Shown here one piece after another: positions 1 to 5,325 of a stretch of 5,885 nt of DNA. The stretch spans positions 1-5,885 of the forward strand of contig CAYOYH010000046.1 in the NCBI GenBank assembly GCA_964408165.1. The letters are read 5' to 3'. The stretch is from CAYOYH01 sp964408165. GTDB lineage: Bacteria > Patescibacteriota > Saccharimonadia > Saccharimonadales > CAYOYH01. A model generated the notes under the pieces. It was not told the DNA's origin and did not search any database. It was given only the letters and a program-made list of their open reading frames with translations. The translations under genes and the position numbers were made by a program. Position 1 is the stretch's first letter. Each line of letters opens with the position of its first letter.

Positions 1-1248
1 CTGGGGCTGTACAACAAACACATTTTTGATAATCGTTTTCCAGAAACAGTTCGCCTAGCAGTCGGTTCGTTTATTGGCGTGCTTTTAATCATCGGTTACG
101 AATTCGCTACAGCAGCGACGGTGTTTCCAGCACGCTCAGTTGCTTTGTATGGCTTGGCGGCTAGTTTTCTTCTGCTCTTGCTCGGCAGAACGCTACTTAA
201 AGTATTCAGGCGTTGGATGTTCAAAACTGGGTTTGGGGTGACCAATGTCATGCTCATCGGTTCCACGCAAGCCACAAAAAAGCTGGCATCGCTACTGCTT
301 CACACTCCGACTTCCGGCTACCGTGTGGTAGCAATTGTGGGTAGCAAGTCCTCTTTGCCTCCGGGTTTTGATGGGAGACATTACTCACTACTGACTGACG
401 CCTTGCGCGACATCGATAAGCTAGGCATTCACTCTGTAGTCCAAACGCAGCTTTACGAGCAAGCTCATCGCAATAAATTGATTCTAGATACCGTCCAGAA
501 AAAGCATCTTGGTTATAAATTAATACCGACGCACGAGGAATTTTTTACCGGCAATCATTCGGTAGATATCTTCCACGGTTTTCCAGTGGTTTCGGTGCAT
601 CGCACTGGGCTACTGGGTTGGGGCAAGGTGGTGAAACGGCTGATGGATTTGCTCATTAGTTTGGTTGTTCTTGTCGCTTTGTCGCCAGTTTTGGCGGTTG
701 TGGCAATATTGGTTCCAGCTTTCGACCGGGGACCAGTCTTTTTCAAACATCAGAGGATTACCCGTTACGGCCGCAAAGTTAATGTTTATAAATTCCGCAC
801 CATGAAGAAACGCTATTCCGGTAAAGACCCTGTTAAAGTATTTGAAAGCATGGGCAGGGAAGATTTGGTTAAACAAGTTCAAGATAAAGATAAAGACAGC
901 CAGATAGTAGGCGACCCCAGAGTGAACACTTTCGGCAGATTTTTGCGTCGGACTAGCCTAGATGAGTTGCCACAGCTGCGGAATGTGCTCAAAGGCGACA
1001 TAAGCTTGGTCGGCCCGCGGGCAATCATTCCCGAGGAGATGAAGCTCTACAAAGAACACGCCAATTCACTACTAGCCGTAAAAACCGGCATTACCGGCAT
1101 GGCTCAGGTTGCCGGCCGGAGCGATCTAGATTATCAGGAGCGAACCCGCTTAAACCTCTACTATGTGCAGAATTGGACTATTTGGCTGGATATGACAATA
1201 TTGCTGAAAACAATTTTGGTTGTTTTCAGAGGGAATGATACGAAATGA
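1..1248 (+). CDS. Polyprenyl-phosphate sugar-phosphate transferase (5' truncated by window edge)
   Basis: The frame is open from base 1, so the true start lies outside the window and the GTG at 79 is only an internal codon. 415 codons remain. The order is that of polyprenyl glycosylphosphotransferases (CoA_binding_3 plus Bac_transf): two N-terminal membrane segments (about residues 19-42 and 47-64), a Rossmann-like domain starting at NVMLIGST (about 82), a hydrophobic re-entrant segment after KRLMDLL (about 210), then GPVFFKHQR, KFRTM, RTSLDELPQL and SLVGPR. The Asp-Glu pair of SLDE (codons 961-966) matches the catalytic dyad of monotopic phosphoglycosyl transferases. Family knowledge: it moves a sugar phosphate from a nucleotide sugar to undecaprenyl phosphate at the inner membrane face, starting exopolysaccharide or O-glycan synthesis. 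The glycosyltransferase and ligase downstream fit that role. The sugar donor cannot be read from the sequence. Family call is secure. Confidence 0.93.
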   Translation: MGLYNKHIFDNRFPETVRLAVGSFIGVLLIIGYEFATAATVFPARSVALYGLAASFLLLLLGRTLLKVFRRWMFKTGFGVTNVMLIGSTQATKKLASLLLHTPTSGYRVVAIVGSKSSLPPGFDGRHYSLLTDALRDIDKLGIHSVVQTQLYEQAHRNKLILDTVQKKHLGYKLIPTHEEFFTGNHSVDIFHGFPVVSVHRTGLLGWGKVVKRLMDLLISLVVLVALSPVLAVVAILVPAFDRGPVFFKHQRITRYGRKVNVYKFRTMKKRYSGKDPVKVFESMGREDLVKQVQDKDKDSQIVGDPRVNTFGRFLRRTSLDELPQLRNVLKGDISLVGPRAIIPEEMKLYKEHANSLLAVKTGITGMAQVAGRSDLDYQERTRLNLYYVQNWTIWLDMTILLKTILVVFRGNDTK

Positions 1249-1253
1249 TGATA

Positions 1254-1295
1254 CATTCGTCATTCAACATTCAACATTCGTCATTTAACATTTAA
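1254..1295 (+). repeat. Heptamer array A (6 units of CATTYRW)
   Basis: Six consecutive 7-bp units can be read: CATTCGT, CATTCAA, CATTCAA, CATTCGT, CATTTAA, CATTTAA. They fill almost all of the gap between the sugar transferase stop (1248) and the start region of the four-helix-bundle gene. Units are related but not identical, so this is a degenerate microsatellite-like array with a strict 7-bp period. The same unit family appears in opposite orientation at 1662-1696, on the other side of that gene. Confidence 0.85.
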
Positions 1296-1296
1296 C

Positions 1297-1302
1297 AAGG
1301 GA
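1297..1302 (+). promoter_or_regulatory. Weak Shine-Dalgarno for the four-helix-bundle gene
   Basis: AAGGGA lies 5 nt before ATG 1308, directly after the last CATTTAA heptamer. It is a partial Shine-Dalgarno match and supports 1308 as the start. It is the clearest ribosome-binding site I see in the window, since the other starts are overlapping or leaderless. Confidence 0.5.
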
Positions 1303-1307
1303 CAATC

Positions 1308-1667
1308 ATGAATAAATTCGAACAATCTAAGAAACTGGAAGAAAGACTTATTGAACTAAGTGTCGACACCATCAAAGCTTTAAGAAGCGACTCCTCATTT
1401 CCCCGTTCTGTTCAATCACAGTTAATTCGTTCAATTACCAGTATTGGTGCAAACTATGCTGAAGCAAATAACGCTAGCTCAAAAGCGGATTTTAGGAATA
1501 AGCTCTATATCGCCAAGAAGGAAGCTGCAGAATCGCTTTATTGGATAAAAATTATTCGTGGCCTCAAGGACGAGGATAGTGCGTTCTCAAAGCTTTATGA
1601 TGAAACGGATGAGATGATGAGGATACTTCAAAGCGCAATAACAACCATGAGCCATTCTTCCAAATGA
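1308..1667 (+). CDS. Four-helix-bundle protein of the S23 / 23S rRNA intervening-sequence family
   Basis: 119 residues, the usual length of the S23/IVP family (also related to the Avd accessory proteins of diversity-generating retroelements). The protein is predicted all-helical. Typical family signatures are the early KKLEERLIELSVDTIKAL helix, RSITSIGANYAEANNASS (about residues 41-58) followed by ADFRNKLYIAKKEAAESLYW (about 60-79), with the family's A-E turn, D-F pair and E-rich third helix. Known members form pentameric bundles; the cellular role of stand-alone copies is not established. It sits inside a polysaccharide operon with no obvious functional link to it, and heptamer arrays of opposite orientation lie on both sides, so it looks like a late insertion. 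Its stop overlaps the next gene's first start by 4 bp (ATGA at 1664-1667). Family call is secure, role unknown. Confidence 0.88.
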   Translation: MNKFEQSKKLEERLIELSVDTIKALRSDSSFPRSVQSQLIRSITSIGANYAEANNASSKADFRNKLYIAKKEAAESLYWIKIIRGLKDEDSAFSKLYDETDEMMRILQSAITTMSHSSK

Positions 1668-1696
1668 CAAATGTTAAATGGCAAATGTTAAATGAC
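1662..1696 (-). repeat. Heptamer array B (5 units, inverted relative to array A)
   Basis: Five 7-bp units read on the + strand as AAATGAC, AAATGTT, AAATGGC, AAATGTT, AAATGAC. On the - strand they read as CATTT-type heptamers like those of array A, so the two arrays form an interrupted inverted pair around the S23-family gene. The array contains the S23 stop codon and both candidate start codons (1664 and 1685) of the following glycosyltransferase, whose first dozen residues (TNVKWQMLND) are translated heptamers rather than family sequence. Confidence 0.85.
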
Positions 1697-2896
1697 CCAA
1701 AGCAACTTAAGGTTGCTTTGGTCTGCGACTGGTTGACTACAATGGGCGGTGCTGAGCGCGTAGTTTTAGAACTGCACCGAATGTTTCCAGAAGCGCCAAT
1801 CTACACCTCGTCCTTTGCGCCGGAGCGTATGCCTTTGTTCAAAGATGCCGATGTGCGCACTAGCTTCATTCAAAAATTGCCATTTTCTGACAAACACCAG
1901 CTGTGGCCGGTACTGAGGCGAAGATATTTCAGTCAACTTAAACTGACTGAATACGATTTGGTTATTTCCTCTTCGGGCGCTGAGGCTAAGGCTGTGAACA
2001 TGGGGGCGGTAGACGGTAGATGGCAGATGGTAGATGGCGGGAAGAAAGGCGGAGCAGGAGCAGACGGCAGACGGCAGACGGCAGACGGTAAGAACAAACC
2101 GCTTCATATTAACTACTGCCATTCCCCAACGCAGTATTATTGGGTGCGCCCAGAGGAATACATGTCAGCTAAAACTGCTGGTGGTGTTGGAATTCTGAAT
2201 CCTTTGTGGCGGCTTGGACTGAAACTGCTGAAGCCATGGATGAAGCGTTGGGATTATTTAGCCGCCCAGAACCCAGACTACATTTTGGCAAATTCCAAGG
2301 CAGTGAAGGTGCGCATACAAAAATTCTATAACCGCGATAGCGAAGTCGTTCACCCGCCGGTGGAGATAGAAAAATTTAAGAGTTCAAGTAAAGCTTCGGT
2401 GCGCCACGGGTTTTTGATTGTCGGCCGGCAGGTGCATCATAAACGGTTTGATTTGGCGGTGAAGGCTTGCAGTGAACTTAACCTGCCGCTGAAGGTAATA
2501 GGTGATGGGCCGGAGCATAAATTTCTAAGATCGATAGCTGGTCCATCGGTGAAATTTTTGGGTCGTATTGATGACAGCAATTTAGTCAGACAGCTCCAGT
2601 TTGCCGAGGGTTTTATTTTCCCTCAGCATGACGATTTTGGAATAGTAGCGGTAGAGGCAATGGCGGCTGGCACTCCAGTTGTCGCCTACAGGGCTGGTGG
2701 TGCGCTGGATACCGTTACCGAGGGCGAAACCGGTTTGTTTTTTGCAGAGCAAACAGTGGAGAGCTTGAAAAGCGCGCTATTAAAATTCGGTAAACAAACT
2801 TGGGACTACGATGCCATAGCCCAGCGGGCGCAAGTTTTTAGCACCGAAGCCTTTCGGTTGAAATTAAACAAAACCATAGATAAACTTCAGTTATGA
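1664..2896 (+). CDS. Glycosyltransferase, GT-B fold, family 4 type, with repeat-derived insertion
   Basis: 410 residues. The N domain opens with KVALVCDWLTTMGGAERVV (about 16-34), followed by YDLVISSSGAEAKAV (about 97-111) and HINYCHSPTQYYW (148-160). The C domain has ANSKAVKVRIQKFY (209-222), VGRQVHHKRFDLAVKA (253-268), a DDFGIVAVEAMAAGTPVV donor-site motif (323-340) and GGALDTVTEGETG (345-357). The first acidic residue of the usual E-x7-E is Asp323. Family members transfer a hexose from a nucleotide sugar to a lipid-linked glycan in the cytoplasm. Starts 1664 (overlapping the S23 stop) and 1685 both lie in heptamer repeats, with no Shine-Dalgarno. Residues about 114-144 are encoded by heptamer repeats and interrupt a conserved stretch; without them the protein would be near 380 residues. 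It overlaps the next gene by 4 bp, so it is co-translated. Specific sugar not determinable. Confidence 0.9.
   Translation: MTNVKWQMLNDPKQLKVALVCDWLTTMGGAERVVLELHRMFPEAPIYTSSFAPERMPLFKDADVRTSFIQKLPFSDKHQLWPVLRRRYFSQLKLTEYDLVISSSGAEAKAVNMGAVDGRWQMVDGGKKGGAGADGRRQTADGKNKPLHINYCHSPTQYYWVRPEEYMSAKTAGGVGILNPLWRLGLKLLKPWMKRWDYLAAQNPDYILANSKAVKVRIQKFYNRDSEVVHPPVEIEKFKSSSKASVRHGFLIVGRQVHHKRFDLAVKACSELNLPLKVIGDGPEHKFLRSIAGPSVKFLGRIDDSNLVRQLQFAEGFIFPQHDDFGIVAVEAMAAGTPVVAYRAGGALDTVTEGETGLFFAEQTVESLKSALLKFGKQTWDYDAIAQRAQVFSTEAFRLKLNKTIDKLQL
2007..2041 (+). repeat. Heptamer array C1 inside the glycosyltransferase
   Basis: Five 7-bp units are read: CGGTAGA, CGGTAGA, TGGCAGA, TGGTAGA, TGGCGGG. They encode residues around 115-126 (VDGRWQMVDGG). 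This is the left half of an insertion between two conserved parts of the enzyme's N domain; a degenerate spacer of 19 bp follows. Confidence 0.8.
2061..2088 (+). repeat. Heptamer array C2, four perfect CAGACGG copies
   Basis: Four identical tandem copies of CAGACGG. Three heptamers make 21 bp, so the reading frame returns every seven residues, giving ADGRRQTADG-type peptide (residues about 133-142). The perfect identity suggests recent expansion by slippage. The unit is one or two changes from the TAGATGG units in C1 and from AAATGGC in array B. Confidence 0.9.
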
Positions 2897-4167
2897 CCAA
2901 AACGATGAATAATATTGCGTCTAAATATCTTCCGTGGTTGTTTATTTTTATAATCGCCTACTTGCCGTTTCATGGGTTCGTTAGCACTTGGGCTTATAGT
3001 GTTTTTGGCCACGCATTGCTTATGAAATCATGGAAAGAAGTCCTGATTTTCGCCATGTTGGTTGCCAGCGCCCTGGTAGCTATCAGCAGTAGGCAGATTT
3101 TAGTGAAATTATATAATCGGCTAATCAACAGATTGATAGCAGTCTACGCTCTACTGCACTTAGTGATGGCGGTGCTTACCGAGCAAACTACCTCAGCTTT
3201 GATGCACGGTCTGGCGATAAATCTGCGTTTCTTGGGCTTCTTTTTGATTGCTCAGGTGTTGGTGGAGATAGTGAAAGCGCCGGAGCTACGGACTCGCGCC
3301 AACAAAACACTTCTAATAGTCGCTACCGTGGTGTCGGCGATAGCCTTGATCCAGACGCTACTGCCGAGGGAATTTTTGGAATGGTTTGGGTATGGCAAAG
3401 AAACCATCCAGCCGTATTTTACGATTGACAGGAATTTGGATTTTGTGCGCTACGCGGCAACTACTCGTGGACCAAATGTCTTGGGAGCTTACCTGATTTT
3501 GCCAATCACCATGGCGGTAGTATTGCTTTTCAAAAAATATGACTGGAAGAGAGTGCTTCAAATACTACTCTTGTCCGGAGCAATAGCGCTGACATTTTCA
3601 AGAAGTGCTTGGCTGGGGCTTCTAACTTCACTTAGCACAATAAAACTCTTTTTTGCACCGCCGCAAATTCAGAAAATCACCAAGCGCGTCTTGCCGGTAT
3701 TGCTAGTTTTTGGAGTGGTCTCTATGACAGTATTCATAACCACTGACGTGATGCAGAATGTGGTTCTCCATCAAGATCCTGGCGAAAGTGGGGCAGTAAA
3801 TTCTACCGAGCAACACTGGGAGGCTAAGACAGCTGGGCTCAGGGATGTTCTGCAAAACCCTCTTGGCCAAGGACCGGGTACTGCTGGGCCGGCGTCGCTT
3901 AGAAATGATGGCAAAGTCAAGCTGAGTGAAAATTACTTCTTGCAAATAGGACAGGAGGTCGGGGTAGTTGGCTTAGCGCTGTTTGTATGGATAAATGTAC
4001 TGCTAGGGAAAGCGCTACTACAGGGCCGAGAAAAAAACTACATGAAACCGGTTTTATTCGCTAGCCTCATCGGGCTTAGCGTAGTTTCGATGCTACTACA
4101 CGGATGGGCCAACGAAGAAGTGGCTCTTACTTACTGGGGTATTGCCGGTCTGTACGCCTTCCGTTAG
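2893..4167 (+). CDS. O-antigen ligase / polymerase-like membrane protein (Wzy_C family)
   Basis: 424 residues and strongly hydrophobic, with about ten to twelve predicted membrane segments. Family signatures are RGPNVLGAYLILPI (about 192-205), the LTFSRSAWLGLL motif (233-244) and a large outer loop (about 286-345) with NPLGQGPG, ending in SENYFLQIGQEVGVVGL (345-361). In WaaL-type ligases the last motif often carries a catalytic His where this protein has Glu346, so ligase versus polymerase versus another GT-C function is open. Family knowledge: such enzymes act on the outer face of the membrane on undecaprenyl-linked glycans. ATG 2893 overlaps the glycosyltransferase stop (ATGA), typical of translational coupling; ATG 2905 is an alternative start. 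It is the last gene of the operon, and a 36-bp palindrome begins 6 bp after its stop. Confidence 0.85.
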   Translation: MTKTMNNIASKYLPWLFIFIIAYLPFHGFVSTWAYSVFGHALLMKSWKEVLIFAMLVASALVAISSRQILVKLYNRLINRLIAVYALLHLVMAVLTEQTTSALMHGLAINLRFLGFFLIAQVLVEIVKAPELRTRANKTLLIVATVVSAIALIQTLLPREFLEWFGYGKETIQPYFTIDRNLDFVRYAATTRGPNVLGAYLILPITMAVVLLFKKYDWKRVLQILLLSGAIALTFSRSAWLGLLTSLSTIKLFFAPPQIQKITKRVLPVLLVFGVVSMTVFITTDVMQNVVLHQDPGESGAVNSTEQHWEAKTAGLRDVLQNPLGQGPGTAGPASLRNDGKVKLSENYFLQIGQEVGVVGLALFVWINVLLGKALLQGREKNYMKPVLFASLIGLSVVSMLLHGWANEEVALTYWGIAGLYAFR

Positions 4168-4173
4168 CTAGCC

Positions 4174-4209
4174 AGATACATACACATTCTGCAGAATGTG
4201 TATGTATCT
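4174..4209. repeat. 36-bp perfect palindrome P1 (putative operator or terminator)
   Basis: Every base pairs across the centre at 4191/4192; each half reads AGATACATACACATTCTG. It lies between the converging stops of the ligase-like gene (4167) and the ArsR-like gene (its TAG, 4208-4210, overlaps the palindrome). Each half matches palindrome P2 at 13 of 16 positions, including the identical core ATTCTGCAGAAT. As RNA it would form a long hairpin in either direction, but no U-run follows on either strand, so a classical intrinsic terminator is not supported. The similarity to P2 favours a protein-binding site. Confidence 0.85.
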
Positions 4210-4501
4210 AGAGGTGTTTATTTAGCTTTTGTAACGAAACGAGGGTTTGTTCACCGAGCGGGGTTAACTGATGTTCGACCTCGCGATTGTTATACTTCTT
4301 AGAGATTAATCCCGCCGTTCGTAGCTTTTTGGTGTGTTCGCTAGCAGTTCGGAAATTGATAGCGGACTTATCAGCAAGCTCTTGGACGGTGAGTTTGGGT
4401 TCGTTTTCAAGCAGGAACAGCATTCTTATCCGATGTCTGTTTGAAAAACCACGCACCACCAACTGTAGTTTGTCGGCGTTAGTTAGTGTAGGAATTCTCA
4501 T
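4208..4501 (-). CDS. ArsR-like winged-helix transcriptional regulator
   Basis: 97 residues from ATG 4501. An in-frame ATG at 4519 lies upstream of the predicted transcription start and inside palindrome P2, so I reject it. The protein has the ArsR/HTH_20 layout: VVRGFSNRHRIRMLFLLENE, then LTVQELADKSAINFRTASEH (helix-turn-helix with recognition helix), KKLRTAGLISKKY and a wing ending HQLTPLGEQTL. No cysteine cluster for metal sensing is visible, so the signal is unknown. It is divergent from the LexA-domain gene and shares its promoter region. A TATAAT 7 bp before the ATG implies a leaderless mRNA. The gene is bracketed by related palindromes P1 and P2, which suggests autoregulation; that it binds them is inference. 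Family call is good, target unknown. Confidence 0.85.
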   Translation of the reverse strand: MRIPTLTNADKLQLVVRGFSNRHRIRMLFLLENEPKLTVQELADKSAINFRTASEHTKKLRTAGLISKKYNNREVEHQLTPLGEQTLVSLQKLNKHL

Positions 4502-4508
4502 TGCCAGT

Positions 4509-4514
4509 ATTATA
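4509..4514 (-). promoter_or_regulatory. -10 element for the ArsR-like gene (leaderless)
   Basis: On the - strand TATAAT ends 7 bp before ATG 4501, which puts the transcription start at or one base before the start codon. No convincing -35 is seen; at 17-bp spacing it would fall at 4532-4537, inside palindrome P2. P2 covers most of this hexamer, so a bound protein would block the promoter. Confidence 0.65.
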
Positions 4515-4541
4515 TACATATTCTGCAGAATATGTATATAA
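4510..4541. promoter_or_regulatory. 32-bp perfect palindrome P2, putative shared operator
   Basis: Centre at 4525/4526; each half reads TTATATACATATTCTG. It lies between the two divergent -10 elements (4509-4514 on - and 4555-4560 on +) and covers the -35 region of both, the standard position for a repressor site. Its core ATTCTGCAGAAT recurs in P1. Either neighbouring winged-helix protein could be the ligand; the sequence does not decide which. Confidence 0.8.
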
Positions 4542-4554
4542 AAAAAGGGTGGTG

Positions 4555-4560
4555 TATAAT
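4555..4560 (+). promoter_or_regulatory. -10 element for the LexA-domain gene (leaderless)
   Basis: TATAAT ends 6 bp before GTG 4567, so the expected start of transcription is the G of the start codon. With a 17-bp spacer the -35 would be 4532-4537, exactly the same six bases predicted for the opposite promoter, so the two promoters would compete for the same site. Confidence 0.7.
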
Positions 4561-4566
4561 TTAGCT

Positions 4567-5001
4567 GTGAGTGAGAAAACTAGACCGACGAAGAAGCAGC
4601 GGGAGATGCTGATGTTTATAGAGAATTTTATCTCTGGGCATGGCTATGGGCCGAGCTATCGGGAGATTCAAAAAGGCTTGGGTTATAAATCTGTTTCGAC
4701 GGTGGCTAGCCATGTAGACAATTTGATAGCTCGAGGACATTTGGCGAAGCGAGACAAATCCGCCAGATCGCTAGAAGTGGTGAAGGGGTCTGAGGTCGAG
4801 CCAAAGCTAGTAAAAATTACCAAAAAAGAGGAAAAATGGCTGGCGGACGAGATAACCACTCGGTTTAAGGCAGTCGAGAAGAGTAAAAAACCTGATTTAC
4901 AAAAAATTAATGAGCTGTATGTCCTGGTTGGCGCTCTCAAGGTACTTGGGTTTGAAGATGTGGCGCGGTCTTTTGCAGTTCGCTTGGGCAAGCTACAGTA
5001 A
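4567..5001 (+). CDS. LexA-type winged-helix DNA-binding protein lacking the S24 peptidase domain
   Basis: 144 residues from GTG 4567. I chose this start because TATAAT lies 6 bp before it and the protein then begins at the usual position for LexA; a TTG at 4501 would lie inside the divergent gene and upstream of the promoter. Residues about 7-72 match the LexA DNA-binding domain: KKQREMLMFIENFI, GHGYGPSYREIQKGLGYKS, STVASHVDNLIARGHLAKR, SARSLEVV. LexA normally continues with an Ala-Gly cleavage site and a Ser/Lys peptidase and is about 200 residues long. Here residues 73-144 are charged and mostly helical, with no cleavage site or S24 motif, so RecA-stimulated self-cleavage is not expected. 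It may be a constitutive or differently sensed repressor. The stop codon lies in the left arm of a fold-back element. Confidence 0.85.
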   Translation: MSEKTRPTKKQREMLMFIENFISGHGYGPSYREIQKGLGYKSVSTVASHVDNLIARGHLAKRDKSARSLEVVKGSEVEPKLVKITKKEEKWLADEITTRFKAVEKSKKPDLQKINELYVLVGALKVLGFEDVARSFAVRLGKLQ

Positions 5002-5160
5002 TCCCAACACAAAACCTGCATTTCCTACCGCGCCTTGCTGACCAAAAACCTACTTTTCTCACTCGACATATCACCAGATATGCCTCAATCGGAAAAGTAG
5101 GTTTTTGGCTTCAGCAATCCATCACCAGGAATTTACAGCTTCTGTACTGGGATTACTATA
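4994..5160. repeat. 167-bp fold-back element (MITE-like or structured RNA)
   Basis: The whole stretch is one long imperfect palindrome. Outer arms 4998-5026 and 5127-5156 pair at 23 of 30 aligned positions, including GTAATCCCA/TGGGATTAC. Next come TTGCTGA (5035-5041) with TCAGCAA (5111-5117) and a 17-bp perfect stem (5042-5058 with 5092-5108). A 33-nt loop holds a 6-bp hairpin CATATC-ACCA-GATATG (5067-5082). It starts at the stop codon of the LexA-domain gene. There is no ORF and no U-tract, so it is not a normal terminator. Four of the six arm mismatches (5007, 5008, 5012, 5019) are A/C oppositions on + that become G-U wobbles on -, so a - strand RNA would fold better. Confidence 0.8.
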
Positions 5161-5170
5161 AATAGTAGAA

Positions 5171-5197
5171 GCAGATTGACCACAGGAGGTCGTCTGC
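5171..5197. promoter_or_regulatory. Imperfect dyad over the orphan promoter
   Basis: GCAGA (5171-5175) pairs with TCTGC (5193-5197) and GACC (5178-5181) with GGTC (5188-5191) around the loop ACAGGA. The dyad covers the -35 hexamer and most of the spacer, so it could be an operator. It is upstream of the predicted transcription start and so would not be in the RNA. Confidence 0.5.
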
Positions 5198-5204
5198 CTA
5201 TAAT
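5176..5204 (+). promoter_or_regulatory. Near-consensus sigma-70 promoter with no adjacent gene
   Basis: TTGACC (5176-5181) and TATAAT (5199-5204) are separated by exactly 17 bp, the best promoter in the window. The expected start is near 5211, the first base of heptamer array D. The nearest gene start is 5400, so it either gives a long 5' leader for the GIY-YIG gene or makes a small non-coding RNA. The only downstream ORFs before 5400 are tiny (for example 14 codons at 5283-5327, without a ribosome site). Confidence 0.7.
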
Positions 5205-5210
5205 CAATGT

Positions 5211-5245
5211 TAGAAGCTAGACGATAGAATCTAGAATCTAGAATG
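5211..5245 (+). repeat. Heptamer array D (5 units of TAGANNN)
   Basis: Units TAGAAGC, TAGACGA, TAGAATC, TAGAATC, TAGAATG follow without gaps. The array begins at the predicted start of the orphan promoter. Same 7-bp period as the arrays in the polysaccharide operon. Confidence 0.8.
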
Positions 5246-5289
5246 GAAAAAACAAGAAATTGAGAGGCAGAATAGTAAATAAATGATTC

Positions 5290-5310
5290 CATTTAACATT
5301 TATCATTTGA
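5290..5310 (+). repeat. Heptamer array E (3 units of CATTTNN)
   Basis: Units CATTTAA, CATTTAT, CATTTGA, followed by the looser TGAATAA. The unit CATTTAA is identical to the last two units of array A, about 4 kb away. Confidence 0.7.
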
Positions 5311-5325
5311 TGAATAACGCTAATT

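Noticed and set aside
555..882. Two - strand reading frames opposite the sugar transferase
   Set aside because: They lie opposite strongly conserved coding sequence and show no recognisable domain.
1254..1295. CRISPR-like array
   Set aside because: Units are 7 bp and contiguous, without spacers; nothing in the window has CRISPR repeat-spacer structure.
1766..2122. 118-codon - strand reading frame opposite the glycosyltransferase
   Set aside because: Antisense to a clear enzyme gene; the open frame is helped by the stop-free heptamer repeats.
3752..3762. TGCAGAATGTG, identical to part of palindrome P1, inside the ligase-like gene
   Set aside because: Only a half site in coding DNA with no matching other half; likely chance.
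3358..3945. Two - strand reading frames opposite the ligase-like gene
   Set aside because: No domain or start signal, and they overlap well-supported membrane-protein coding.
4287..4541. 84-codon + strand reading frame
   Set aside because: It is antisense to the ArsR-like gene, has no family features, and runs through palindrome P2. The - strand gene has clear winged-helix motifs and a promoter.
4683..5021. 112-codon - strand reading frame opposite the LexA-domain gene
   Set aside because: Antisense to a clear winged-helix coding region and ends up in the fold-back arm; no motif.
5042..5108. Rho-independent terminator after the LexA-domain gene
   Set aside because: The stem is long but the loop is 33 nt and no U-run follows, so it does not have terminator form; kept as a fold-back element.
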